This document shows positions 19,200-29,200 of a stretch of DNA of 64,000 nucleotides, one piece after another. The number at the start of each line of letters is the position of its first letter. Position 1 is the stretch's first letter. Below the pieces are notes generated by a model. It saw nothing but the letters and a program-made list of their open reading frames with translations. It ran no database searches and was not told the DNA's origin. Made by a program: the position numbers and the translations under genes. This stretch comes from JAXLQL01 sp046331625 (GTDB lineage Bacteria; Acidobacteriota; Terriglobia; Bryobacterales; Bryobacteraceae), in the NCBI GenBank assembly GCA_046331625.1, contig JAXLQL010000003.1, positions 248,001 through 312,000 of the forward strand, in the 5' to 3' direction.

Positions 19200-22100
19200 A
19201 TGTCCCTCGCCCAGATCCTGAAGAACGATTTTTCGTCTTTCATTCGGGACCGTGGTACGCAATACTACAACAACGGCTGGGTCAAAGTCGTCGATGCGGC
19301 GCCGGATCTGATGACTGCCGAAGTCGCCGGCAGCCGCACCTACAGCGTTGAAATCAAGCTCCGGGACAATTCGCTCTACTTGTCCTGCAGTTGTCCGTTT
19401 TTCGATTCGAGCGGTCCGTGCAAGCACCTGTGGGCGAGCATCGTCGCCGCCGACCAAAGCGGCAGCCTCGCTGACGCCCGCCCCGGCGTGACCGCCTTGT
19501 TCGAGACCGACGACCAGGACCCCGAGCCCATCCGTAGGACTGCACCCGCGCCTACGACCATCACAAAGGCCCGCCAGCCCGTTGTCGTCATGCCGCCCGC
19601 GCAGCCGCGCATCGATTGGCGCAAACAACTCAAAACGGTCTTCGATAGCAAACCCTACGCTTACTCGAGCGGCGATCCCTGGACCACCGATCGCGAACTC
19701 CACTTCGCCCTCGACATCGAAGCTTCGAAAACCCACTCGTTGGCCGTCATCGAACTGCTGGTGCGCGATCGCAAGCAGAACGGCGAATGGGGCAAGCTCA
19801 AGGAACCCCGCATCTCCCGCCGCGAAGCCGCCGACATTCCAGATGTCGAAGACCGCAGTCTCGTCGCGGAACTCGCCGGCGCCATGTCCGTGCATGATTG
19901 GTCGGGTTCCACGGCCACGCTTTCGTCTTCGTACAAACTCTCGCAGCCGCTCGCCGCGAAGCTCCTCCCCAGGCTCGCCGCCACGGACAGGTTTTGGATC
20001 AAGCGCGCCAAAGACCGCACCAGTGACACCCCCGTCTCCTGGGATCCCCGACCCTGGCTCTTCGAAGTTGCCTTCGAGCAAGACCCCAGCGGCTACTGGG
20101 CCCTTCAAGGTACGTTCCGCCGTGGCGAAGAAGCGCTCGACATCGGCGCGCCGGAACTGGTGGTGCCCGGCTTCCTCCTCTTCGAAGGCAAACTCGCGCC
20201 AGCCGAAGCAGAACCGTTCTTCTGGGTGTCGCAACTGCGCAAGCCCCACTTCACCGTCATCGCCCCCCCCACCGAGCGCGACGAGTTGATCCGCCAAGTG
20301 ATGGAGCATCCCTACGCGCCGCCGCTGGTTCTGCCCAAGGACCTTCAGTTCGCCGAGATCGGCGGAAAGCCTACCGCCTGCGTCCGCATCGAAGTCTCCA
20401 ATCGCGCCGGCAGCCGCCAGGAAAAGCTCACAGGGACGCTGGCGTTCGAGTATGGCGGTCAACGCGTGGATCCGAATTCCACCACGCCCCGCATCTGCGA
20501 TTTCGAGCGCAGGCAAGTGCTCGTCCGCGACCTCGACGCTGAGCGCACCGCTACTTCGCGCCTGCACGAGGTCGGCTTTCGCCGCCGCAACGCGAGCTTC
20601 TATGAGCCCAATCCACCCTGGGAACTGACTCCATCGAAGCTGCCCGCCGCCGTGCGAACCTTGACTGCCGATGGATGGCACGTGGAAGCGCACGGCAAGC
20701 TGGTTCGAAAATCCGCCTGGACCAAGCTCGAGATCACCTCCGGCGTCGACTGGTTCGAGCTCCACGGCGAAGCCGATTACGGCGGCGCCGCAGCTTCGCT
20801 TCCTGAACTGCTTGCCGCAGCGCGGCGCGGCGATGGGCTCGTGCGGCTCGACGACGGCAGCTTCGGAGTGCTTCCCGAGGAATGGCTGCATCGATTCGCG
20901 CCTCTCGCCCGCATGGGCGAGGAGCAGGAAGGGCACATGCGCTTCGGGCGCGCGCAAGCCGGCTTGCTTGACGCGCTGCTCGCTCTCGAACCGGAAACAA
21001 CGTTCGACGAAACCTTCGCCCATTTCCGCGACAAGATGCGTTCGTTCCAAGGCATCGCTCCCGCGCCGCAACCCGAGGGCTTCCAGGGCCAGCTCCGCGA
21101 GTATCAGCGCGACGGCGTCGCCTGGATGGGCTTCCTGCGGGACTTCGGATTCGGCGGTTGCCTGGCTGACGACATGGGCGTCGGCAAAACCGCGCAAGTG
21201 CTCGCCATGCTCCTCGAACGCCGCCTCCAGCGCGGCTCGCAGAAGCCTTCGCTCGTGGTTGTTCCGCGTTCGCTCGTCTTCAATTGGACGCAGGAATCCG
21301 GCCGTTTCACGCCGCAGCTTCAGGTGCTCGACCACACGGGAATGGAGCGCGACATCAAGCTGTTCGCCGGTTACGACATCGTCCTCACCACCTACGGCAC
21401 GCTCCGCCGCGACATCCTCAGCCTCAAGAACGTCGAGTTTGACTACGTGATCCTCGACGAAGCACAAGCCGTCAAGAACTCCTCCACTGATTCCGCCAAG
21501 GCCGTGCGTCTGCTCAAGGCCGAACATCGTCTGGCGCTCTCCGGTACGCCCGTCGAGAATCACCTCGGCGAACTCTGGAGCCTGTTCGAGTTCCTCAATC
21601 CCGGCATGCTCGGCGCCTCGGCCGCATTCGCCTCGGCTGGGCACGCCACGCGCTCGCTCGATGAAGCAACTCGACCTCTGCTCGCTCAGGCGCTGCGCCC
21701 ATTCATCCTCCGCCGTACCAAGGAACAAGTGGCGCGCGAACTCCCCGAAAAATCGGAGCAGGTGATCTACTGCGAGCTCGAATCCGAGCAGCGCCGCCTC
21801 TACAATGAGCTCCGCGATCACTACCGCGATGCGCTGCTGCACCGCATTGACCGCGATGGTCTCGCCAAGTCGAAGATGCAGGTGCTCGAAGCGCTGCTCC
21901 GCTTGCGCCAGGCCGCTTGCCATCCCGGACTCATTGACCGCCAACGACGCTCCGACGAGAGCGCGAAACTGACTGTGCTCATGGAGCAACTCCGCGAAGT
22001 GCTCGACGAAGGCCACAAGGCTCTCGTGTTTTCGCAGTTCACCAGCCTGCTCGATATCGTGAAGGGCGAGATCGAAGAGGCCAAGATGACGTTCGAGTAT

Positions 22101-22466
22101 CTCGACGGCAAAACACGCGATCGCCAACAGCGCGTTGACCGCTTCCAGAACGATCCCGATTGCCGGCTCTTCCTGATCAGCTTGAAGGCTGGCGGCCTCG
22201 GCTTGAACCTCACTGCCGCCGACTACGTCTTTCTCCTCGACCCTTGGTGGAACCCCGCCGTCGAAGCGCAAGCCATCGACCGCACCCACCGCATCGGCCA
22301 AACCCGCCGCGTGTTCGCCTACCGCCTCATCGCGCGCGACACTGTGGAAGAGAAAGTCCTCGAACTCCAGGAAACCAAGCGCGACCTCGTCGAGGCCATC
22401 ATCGGCGAAGACAACAGCCTCATCCGCAACCTGAAGCGCGAAGATCTCGAACTGCTGCTCTCGTAG
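19200..22466 (+). CDS. SWIM zinc-finger / SNF2-family helicase
   Basis: A 1,088-residue protein of the bacterial SNF2 class. The N-terminal SWIM finger is visible as CSCPFF...GPCKH (about residues 63-79), a zinc site thought to bind DNA or protein. A long middle region follows, then the two RecA-like lobes: motif I DDMGVGKT (about residue 660), motif II DEAQ in VILDEAQAVKNSS, motif III LSGTPVENHLGELWSLFEFLNPG, and C-lobe motifs V/VI GLGLNLTAADYVFLLDPWWN and QAIDRTHRIGQ. SNF2 proteins are ATP-driven translocases on double-stranded DNA; bacterial members such as RapA act on transcription complexes, others in repair or defence. No strong RBS is visible, and it starts 43 bases after the Nudix gene. 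The long antisense frame over the same DNA is a codon-bias shadow. Confidence 0.92.
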   Translation: MSLAQILKNDFSSFIRDRGTQYYNNGWVKVVDAAPDLMTAEVAGSRTYSVEIKLRDNSLYLSCSCPFFDSSGPCKHLWASIVAADQSGSLADARPGVTALFETDDQDPEPIRRTAPAPTTITKARQPVVVMPPAQPRIDWRKQLKTVFDSKPYAYSSGDPWTTDRELHFALDIEASKTHSLAVIELLVRDRKQNGEWGKLKEPRISRREAADIPDVEDRSLVAELAGAMSVHDWSGSTATLSSSYKLSQPLAAKLLPRLAATDRFWIKRAKDRTSDTPVSWDPRPWLFEVAFEQDPSGYWALQGTFRRGEEALDIGAPELVVPGFLLFEGKLAPAEAEPFFWVSQLRKPHFTVIAPPTERDELIRQVMEHPYAPPLVLPKDLQFAEIGGKPTACVRIEVSNRAGSRQEKLTGTLAFEYGGQRVDPNSTTPRICDFERRQVLVRDLDAERTATSRLHEVGFRRRNASFYEPNPPWELTPSKLPAAVRTLTADGWHVEAHGKLVRKSAWTKLEITSGVDWFELHGEADYGGAAASLPELLAAARRGDGLVRLDDGSFGVLPEEWLHRFAPLARMGEEQEGHMRFGRAQAGLLDALLALEPETTFDETFAHFRDKMRSFQGIAPAPQPEGFQGQLREYQRDGVAWMGFLRDFGFGGCLADDMGVGKTAQVLAMLLERRLQRGSQKPSLVVVPRSLVFNWTQESGRFTPQLQVLDHTGMERDIKLFAGYDIVLTTYGTLRRDILSLKNVEFDYVILDEAQAVKNSSTDSAKAVRLLKAEHRLALSGTPVENHLGELWSLFEFLNPGMLGASAAFASAGHATRSLDEATRPLLAQALRPFILRRTKEQVARELPEKSEQVIYCELESEQRRLYNELRDHYRDALLHRIDRDGLAKSKMQVLEALLRLRQAACHPGLIDRQRRSDESAKLTVLMEQLREVLDEGHKALVFSQFTSLLDIVKGEIEEAKMTFEYLDGKTRDRQQRVDRFQNDPDCRLFLISLKAGGLGLNLTAADYVFLLDPWWNPAVEAQAIDRTHRIGQTRRVFAYRLIARDTVEEKVLELQETKRDLVEAIIGEDNSLIRNLKREDLELLLS

Positions 22467-22549
22467 GTCCGCCGCGGGAGCCGCGTGTTATACTGACCTC
22501 TGGTGGTCACCGAAGCTTTCGCCGAGGTGGCCGCTGTTCGTCTCTGCAG

Positions 22550-22625
22550 GCTGGCGTAGCTCAGTTGGTAGAGCATCTGATTTGTAATCAGAGGGTCGGG
22601 GGTTCAAATCCCTCCGCCAGCTCCA
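22550..22625 (+). tRNA. tRNA-Thr (TGT)
   Basis: A complete cloverleaf. The 7-bp acceptor stem GCTGGCG/CGCCAGC, D-arm TAGCTCAGTTGGTAGAGCA, anticodon stem TCTGA/TCAGA with loop TTTGTAA (anticodon TGT at 22583-22585), T-arm with GGTTCAAATCC, discriminator T and encoded CCA (22623-22625) are all present. A TATACT-like -10 box lies about 55 bases upstream (22489-22494) but without a clear -35 box. Confidence 0.97.
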
Positions 22626-22665
22626 CTCGCTCACGGGCGACCTCGCCAGACGAAGCCTTCCTCGA

Positions 22666-22753
22666 GGACAGGTGGCTGAGCGGTCAAAAGCAACGGGCTG
22701 TAAACCCGTCGACCTTTAGGTCTACGGAGGTTCGAATCCTCCCCTGTCCACCA
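22666..22753 (+). tRNA. tRNA-Tyr (GTA)
   Basis: A class II tRNA with a long variable arm. The acceptor stem GGACAGG/CCTGTCC, anticodon stem ACGGG/CCCGT with loop CTGTAAA (anticodon GTA at 22700-22702), variable arm GTCGACCTTTAGGTCTAC, T-loop GTTCGAATC and encoded CCA are present. It lies 40 bases after tRNA-Thr, and the two are likely co-transcribed. The Thr-Tyr order matches the tRNA cluster next to tuf in many bacteria, but here no translation genes follow. Confidence 0.96.
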
Positions 22754-22848
22754 CACTCTTTCACTCTCCCCGGGTTTCCTTGACCCTGGTCAGCGCGTTT
22801 CCGCGCATGCCACAGTAGAGAATTCCCATTTCTCGACGAGGAGGCAAC

Positions 22849-24480
22849 ATGGGCGCAAAAGCAGCCAAGGCAAAAAGCATTACGGGCAAGGTGCCCATCG
22901 ATCTTCCACCGGGCGGACCGATCACCATCCAACCACCGCCGTTTGCACCAGCAGCGCCTGGCGGCGGGACCGGCGGCACACCCTGGAAGCCTCACTTCCG
23001 AGACGCGCTGCCCGATGCCCCCGTGGGGCTGCCCGAGGAGCACGAAGGCGAAATCATCGTGGAGTTGAAGCCAGACGCCATCACGCTCTCGCGGGCGAAT
23101 CCGCTCGGCATGGCATCCACCTTGGTCGAACTGCTCGCGATGCTACAGCGGCAGAACGGACTGTTGCGGGTTGAGCCTCTTTGGCCCGTGGGTGTCTCGT
23201 TGTTCCCAAAGCTTCCGCCTCTCGTGATGCGGATGCTTCCACCGGCAATCCGGGAGTTTGTCCTTATGATGTCGGCGAACCAGCCGGTCGCCGCTGAGCC
23301 TGGATTCGCGGATCTACGCGAGGATGCGCGCCTGCGGCTCAAGCTCACGCTCGATCCCTCCAAACCCACGGCGGACGCCATCAAGTCCCTACTGACGCAT
23401 GCCGGCGTGGCGTTCGCCGAAGGCATCCCATACCGTTGGGTTCCGGTGTTCGATCCGTTCACCCAGTCTGAGATGCAGCAGATCTTCACGCCTCCGCCGC
23501 AACCTGGAGACGAGCCCCAATACTACGCAGGTCCCAACGGATATTGGGGGCGCACCGAGGTATTCGCGCCCGACGTGTGGACCGAGTACGAACTCGACAA
23601 CATCGCCATCCTCGACTCGGGCTGCGACGAGAAGCACGTGGCGCTTCAGGACGCAGTAACCTGGCTCACTCCGGAATCCCGCACGGACTTGGCCGCTCAC
23701 GGCACCTTCGTCGCAGGCATCATCGCTGCACGGTCCACCGTCGCATCGCAGGACCTCGACGGCCGGATCGACCCCGAGCACAAGGCCGACGTCGAGCGCG
23801 GACTGCTGCCCAAGGCCAAGCTCACCGTGATGAACATCATGAGCCGCAAGCCCAAATACGATGAGACCGGGCGGGCCTACTATCCTGTGGACCCTGGCCG
23901 CTACTCGCAGGGCTTGGCCAAGATCGCCAAGATGAAGAAGATTCGCGTGCTCAACCTGAGCATCGGAGGACCAAAGCCCACATCGAAGACCGAGGCGAAA
24001 GATCTCGCGGCGCTCGAGAAAGCCGGTGTGGTTGTGGTGGCCTCGGCGGGGAACGGCCGGGACAATTCAGACCCGGTGCTGTACCCAGCCCTCTACGACA
24101 CCTCTCTCTCCGTGGGAGCCATCCGCTTCACCGAGCCTCGCCATGCGCCATGGGATAAGTCGCGCTCGTCATTTCCCGACAATTATTCGGGTGGCCGGGA
24201 ATCCGCTGTCGATGTCTGGGCGCCGGGCGAGTGGATCCTTTCGGCGGTTCCGATGGATGCCGGCCGCGACATCATCTTTTCGGGTTGGCAGAACGGCACC
24301 TCGATGGCCTCGCCGTTCGTTACCGCCACGGCGGCGGTTCTTTGCGCCAAATTCCCCGAAGCCACTCCTGCCGAAATTCGGCAGATGATCTCGGAACTGA
24401 AGCGCCAGGGGATGGATGACAACCTGCTCATGATGGATGGCGGCGGACGTCGCTTGGTATGTGACTCGGTTACGCTCTGA
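22849..24480 (+). CDS. Subtilisin-like serine protease (S8), cytosolic type, first of two
   Basis: A 543-residue subtilase. The catalytic triad is visible as D256 (AILDSGCD), H284 (AAHGTFVAG) and S485 (NGTSMASPFV), with the oxyanion Asn in SAGNGRDNSD. There is no signal peptide: the N-terminus is lysine-rich and then Pro/Gly-rich (about residues 1-55), so the enzyme probably stays in the cytoplasm unless exported by another route. Residues about 65-220 form a domain shared with the next gene (EGEIIVELKPDAI, LVRVEP-like, ILxxAGVxFAE) that may act as a pro- or recognition domain. RBS GAGGAGG at 22838-22844 sets the start. The stop overlaps the next start by one base (TGATG). Confidence 0.9.
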   Translation: MGAKAAKAKSITGKVPIDLPPGGPITIQPPPFAPAAPGGGTGGTPWKPHFRDALPDAPVGLPEEHEGEIIVELKPDAITLSRANPLGMASTLVELLAMLQRQNGLLRVEPLWPVGVSLFPKLPPLVMRMLPPAIREFVLMMSANQPVAAEPGFADLREDARLRLKLTLDPSKPTADAIKSLLTHAGVAFAEGIPYRWVPVFDPFTQSEMQQIFTPPPQPGDEPQYYAGPNGYWGRTEVFAPDVWTEYELDNIAILDSGCDEKHVALQDAVTWLTPESRTDLAAHGTFVAGIIAARSTVASQDLDGRIDPEHKADVERGLLPKAKLTVMNIMSRKPKYDETGRAYYPVDPGRYSQGLAKIAKMKKIRVLNLSIGGPKPTSKTEAKDLAALEKAGVVVVASAGNGRDNSDPVLYPALYDTSLSVGAIRFTEPRHAPWDKSRSSFPDNYSGGRESAVDVWAPGEWILSAVPMDAGRDIIFSGWQNGTSMASPFVTATAAVLCAKFPEATPAEIRQMISELKRQGMDDNLLMMDGGGRRLVCDSVTL

Positions 24481-25916
24481 TGGACCGGGAACCTGCAGTC
24501 CACCCCGGCGAAATCGTAGTGGAACTCCGCCCCGGCGCCGTGGACCTCTCGAAGACAAACCTGCTCGGGTTCTCGACCGAGTTCCTCGAGCTTCTCGCCA
24601 TGCTCCGGCGCGAGCACGGCCTGGTGCGCGTGGAGCCCTACTGGCCGATCGGCGGACATGTGTTGCCCAAGATCGGGTCCGTGGCTTTGCGACTGCTACC
24701 CCGGCCGTTGCGCGAACTGATTCGCGCATTGACTGGCGCCGCAGGCGAAACCCCGTTGGACTCCACGGGCTTCGAGGAGCTTCTCGAAGCCGCACGGCTC
24801 CGCCTGAAGATCACATTCGATCCTGCAGCGCCGGTCAGCGAGGTGTTGCGGGCGTTGCTCGGATACGCCGGCGTGGAGTTCGCCGAAGAGATCCCGGTGC
24901 GATGGATTCCAGCGTTCGAGCCCAACTCGACTGCCGAGATGCGCGCCGCGTTTCCGAAGCCGCCCGCAACCCATAGCCGCGAAGTCGTCTACCCCGATCC
25001 AGGGCCCTCCGGTTACTGGGGCCGCACCGTCACAGCCGTACCGGACGAATGGGACGACTACGAACTCGACAACATCGCCGTGCTCGACTCGGGCTGCGAT
25101 GCGAAGCACACCGCGCTCACCGGCCGGATGAACTATCTAAGCAGCGAGTCGGCACTGGACCGTTCCGGGCACGGCACTTTCGTCAGCGGCATCCTCGCGG
25201 CGCGAGCAGTGGCCGCCACGCCTTACGTGGATCCGCGGATCGTGTCGAAGGACGATTGCGACGTCCAGCGTGGTCTGCTCCCCAAGTCGCGGCTCACCGT
25301 GATGAGCATCATGAAGCCCGAGACACTGTACGACGAGAAGGGCCAGCCCTACTTCCAAGTGGACCCGGGCCGCTATTCGATGGCGTTGGCAAAGCTCGTG
25401 ACGTTGAAGAACGTTCGCGTGTTGAACCTGAGCATCGGCGGACCGAAGCCGGTTTCGAAGACCGAGAAGAAGGACCTCGACGCGCTCGAGAAGGCAGGCA
25501 TCGTGGTGGTGGCTGCGGCAGGGAACGGACGCACGAATGCGGATCCGGTGCTGTACCCGGCGCTGCATTCCACGGTGGTCTCTGTGGGAGCAGTCCGCTA
25601 CACCGAGCCGCAGGGTACGCCGTGGGACAAGTCACGCACCGCATTTCCGCCAGGCTACACGGGAGATCGCAAGACGGCGGTGGACCTATGGGCTCCGGGC
25701 GACTGGATTCTCTCCACGGCGCCGATGGACGAAGGGCGCCGCGTGATCTTCTCGGGCTGGAACAGCGGGACTTCAATGGCTGCGCCGTTCGTGACGGCGA
25801 CTGCGGCGGTGCTTGCGGCGAAGTATCCCGAGTCGAGCGCCGCCGAGATTCGCGGAATGCTGGGTCAGTTGCGGGGGGAAGATGGAAGGTTGGTGTGCGG
25901 AGAAGTGATGCTGTAG
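24480..25916 (+). CDS. Subtilisin-like serine protease (S8), second paralogue
   Basis: A 478-residue paralogue of the preceding subtilase, similar over almost its full length but without the lysine- and Pro/Gly-rich N-terminal extension. The triad D203 (VLDSGCD), H231 (SGHGTFVSG) and S432 (GTSMAAPFV) is intact, so it should be active. No signal peptide is present. It is translationally coupled to the first copy by a one-base stop/start overlap, pointing to a recent tandem duplication kept as a pair. Both share a conserved insert between His and the substrate-binding strands (KxRLTVMxIM, LNLSIGGPKP). A physiological substrate cannot be inferred. Confidence 0.9.
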   Translation: MDREPAVHPGEIVVELRPGAVDLSKTNLLGFSTEFLELLAMLRREHGLVRVEPYWPIGGHVLPKIGSVALRLLPRPLRELIRALTGAAGETPLDSTGFEELLEAARLRLKITFDPAAPVSEVLRALLGYAGVEFAEEIPVRWIPAFEPNSTAEMRAAFPKPPATHSREVVYPDPGPSGYWGRTVTAVPDEWDDYELDNIAVLDSGCDAKHTALTGRMNYLSSESALDRSGHGTFVSGILAARAVAATPYVDPRIVSKDDCDVQRGLLPKSRLTVMSIMKPETLYDEKGQPYFQVDPGRYSMALAKLVTLKNVRVLNLSIGGPKPVSKTEKKDLDALEKAGIVVVAAAGNGRTNADPVLYPALHSTVVSVGAVRYTEPQGTPWDKSRTAFPPGYTGDRKTAVDLWAPGDWILSTAPMDEGRRVIFSGWNSGTSMAAPFVTATAAVLAAKYPESSAAEIRGMLGQLRGEDGRLVCGEVML

Positions 25917-25922
25917 GTGGGT

Positions 25923-25944
25923 AGGGCTGGCTTGCGCCAGCCCT
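25923..25944. terminator. Perfect hairpin between convergent genes
   Basis: AGGGCTGGC-TTGC-GCCAGCCCT forms a 9-bp perfect GC-rich stem with a 4-base loop. It sits seven bases after the subtilase stop and 16 bases before the end of the convergent small gene. There is no T-run on either side, so it may be a bidirectional terminator-like element or a dispersed REP-like palindrome. Confidence 0.5.
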
Positions 25945-25959
25945 GTCATGGTTTGCGGT

Positions 25960-26211
25960 CTATTCGTCGGGAGGGCCGTCGTCGCGGATATCACCGTCTC
26001 CGTGACCTCCGGATCCCTTGACATCATCGTAGGCTGCGTTCAGAAATGCGAGCACCTCCGGCTTGTTCTTGGCTTTGGAGCGCAGGGCATCAATCACGGC
26101 AAGCGCAACTTGGCTCGCTGCGGATTTCAGGATACCCTCGGCTGCTTTTGCTGGATTGCTCGATGGTCTCCTGGTTGGTACACCCCGGCCCTTCTTCTTT
26201 GACGTTCTCAT
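25960..26211 (-). CDS. Small basic protein, function unknown
   Basis: An 83-residue protein, Lys/Arg-rich at the N-terminus (MRTSKKKGRG) and acidic at the C-terminus, with a predicted amphipathic helix in the middle (GILKSAASQVALAVIDALR). I do not recognise a family. The start is set by AAGGAG four bases before the ATG at 26211. A longer frame from a GTG at 26247, directly after the kinase stop codon, lacks that support. It lies 36 bases downstream of the kinase gene on the same strand and is probably co-transcribed with it. Confidence 0.6.
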   Translation of the reverse strand: MRTSKKKGRGVPTRRPSSNPAKAAEGILKSAASQVALAVIDALRSKAKNKPEVLAFLNAAYDDVKGSGGHGDGDIRDDGPPDE

Positions 26212-26247
26212 GGTTCTCCTTCTCGCGGTCTTGTCTGCAGTGGCCAC

Positions 26248-29200
26248 TTACTGCAAGCTCTGTACCCGGCGCCACCGCGCTGCCAGGACAGGCCGATTGA
26301 GATCCGCAGCAAAGTCCGCGGCGCTCATTTTACGTTCGAGCCCAGCGCGTAATTGAGCAGCTTGGTCTCGACTGTTCTTCCACCCTGGATCGCGAGCCTG
26401 GTGGAGGATTTCGGTTAACACGAGCATCCAACTGAAACCGTCTCGTTCCAGTTTCTCGGCTTGGGCAATCTTGACAGCCCGCCGAGCGTGCTCCACGGCG
26501 TCAGCGAGTCTTCCAGTCAGCGCTTCTGCCTGCGCGAGCGCACCCAGTGCATCGATGAGTCTAGCGGGCTGCGACGACAATGACGATACCATCTCTCGAC
26601 AGAGGAGGAGAGCTTGCGCCGCTCGCTGCGCTTCTCCATACTTTGCGCACAAGCTAAGCTTGATGTCGCCAAGAAGTGCCTTCTGGCCGCCTTGTTCGGC
26701 CGATGCGCGAAGCTGTTCCAGCCGTTCGAGAGAGGCATCTGCCTTGCCCATCTGAAAGTCGAGGCTGGCTTGCTCGAATTCGACCGTTTGGCGGATGCCG
26801 TCATTGGCTGGCGCCAGCAATACTCGAGCAAGTTCCGCCTGACTTTCCTCGAATGCGCCCAACCGGCGTAGCGCCTGCGAACGACGAATGCGGTCGACTT
26901 GCTCGAGAGCTTTGTTGCCCATCGCCGAGCGGATCTCGACTGCCTCGGCATAGCGGGTAGCAGCGTCCCGGTACCGTTCCTGGACCAGCGCGAGCGAGGC
27001 AAGACGTTCCTTCGCGGTGACCCGGTCTGCCTCGGACTCCGAGCGCCGGAAAGCCTCCTCATATACGTTGGCGGCTTTGGGGTAGTCAGTTCGGAGCCGA
27101 TAAATGTCGCCTTCTACTCTTAAGGTCCGCGCCCAGAACCCGCGCTCTCCGGCGGACTCGAAGAACTTCCGCGAGGCGTCCAAAATAGCCAACGCCTTTT
27201 CGGGCCGCTTCGTCCGACCATATAGGTCACCCAGAAACATACTGGCGCGCGCTTCCGTCATCTTGTTCCCGTACCGTTTCGCCATCCGCAACGCATCGTC
27301 GTAGTAGCTTTCGGCCTCCTCATACTTTCTATGCGTGAAAAGAGCTTGACCGAGGTCAATTAATCCGTTCGCCGCCACCGACCCCATTCCCGCCGAGGTC
27401 GCCAGCTTCACCGCCTCCTCCGTAACGCGCCGCGACTCATCGGGTTTCCCCTGCGCTTCGAGCGCTTGTGCCCGCCGGAGCTTGGCGCGGATCCGGACCG
27501 ACTCGCTCGCCGCCTGCTCGCCGAACTGCTCCGCTTTCGCGGCCAATTCCTCCACCACTGGCAGCTTGGACTCGGCCACCGTCCGCGTCAGCAGCACTTC
27601 GCCTTGCCCCTCGGCGTTTCCCAACGTACGATAGAGCCCCTCGGCTTCATCGAGTAACTTGGTACTGCGCTCGATCTGATTGCGGTCGGCCAGCAGCGCC
27701 GCTAGGCGCACCCGCGCGCCGGGCTGCGACGAGTCATGCCGCAGTACCTCTTCATAGGCGCCCACTGCCTGATCGCCTCGGCCGGCACGTTCCAGCACGC
27801 GGGCCACGTCGAGCAGCGCCCGGCCCTTTTCCGCCGAATCCGCGCGTGTGGCGCGAGTGCGAAGCGCCCCGAGCGACTTGTCCCACTCGCCTACGAGCTG
27901 CCACTTCGTGGCGTCACACAGGAGCCGGTCCGCTCGCGCTCCGGGGCGCGCGTCGAGAGCCTTCACCAGTTCATCGCGAGCACGGTCTCGATAGTCGAGC
28001 TCCTGGTACGCTTCCGCCAACCGGCAGTGCGCGGCGGCGAACATGGAATCCGCTTGTACGGCCTTCTCGAGCAGTTGGGCGGCCTTGTGATAGGTGCCGT
28101 CCGCGGCGGCGGTAACGCCTTCTCCATACCAGCGCGCGACTTCGGGCGAAACCCGGTGCGGGAACAGATCGTCGCGGAACCACCAGCTTCCCGCTGCAAG
28201 CGTAACCATTGCGGCCGTCGCGAAAGCCCATCGGGATCGCGCCTTCGGCAGCCGGAAGTTGGGGATCGTCAACGTACGCCTGCCCCGGAGCGCTTCGAGC
28301 ACTTCCGCGCCGCTTGCCGGGCGCCGCGCCGGATCGTAGGCGAGGCAACGCAGAATCGCTGTTTCCCAGCGCCGGTCCATGTTTCCGTTCGAATCGCTCG
28401 GCTTGGGTGGCTGCTCCTTGATGCGCTTCACCGCCACTTGCAGCGGCGAGTCTCCAGACCACGGCTGCTTCCCCGTGGCCATCTCGTACATCACGATGCC
28501 GAGCGCGTAGATGTCGGTGGCGGCGCTGAGCCGCGAGCCCTCGAGTTGCTCCGGAGCCATGTACGCCGGAGTGCCCGCGCCCCAGCCCGAACGCGATGCG
28601 GTTGCATCCGAACCATCGATGGTGCGCGCCAGCCCGAAGTCAGTGACTACGGCCCGAAGCGATCCACCGGGGAGCTTGCCCACCAGAATGTTCGATCCCT
28701 TGAGGTCGCGATGCAGCACGCCCGCGCCGTGCGCGGCATCGAGAGCGAAACAGATCTGCTCGATGATTGGCAGTGCGTCCTCCAGGCTGAGCGGAGCTTG
28801 CCGGTCGAGGTAAGCCGAAAGCGTTTCTCCATCGATGAACTCCATGGTGAGGAAGTCCACCGCGCCGCCGTTGGCACGCTGCGCGCTGAAAATGTCGTGA
28901 ACGCGGCAGACGTTGGGATGGGTCACCTGGCGCGAGAGCTGAAGTTCGCGCTGGAAGCGGGCAATGATGCGCGGGTCGCTGGCGATCTCGGGGCGGATCG
29001 TTTTCAATGCCACCGAGCCGCCGAGTTTGAGGTCCTCGGCCTGATAAACCGCGCCCATTCCACCAGCGCCCACCTGCCTGACCACGCGGAAGCGTTCCGC
29101 CAACACCTCGCCAGGTTGGAGCGCTCCCTCGGAAACCTGCCGCAACAGGCCCTCTTTCACGGCTGGACGGTCAATGAATGCGGAACGCTCGGGCGAGTAG

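Noticed and set aside
18972..22301. 1,109-codon frame on the minus strand
   Set aside because: It is antisense to the SNF2 helicase, whose motifs are intact, and its translation has no recognisable domain.
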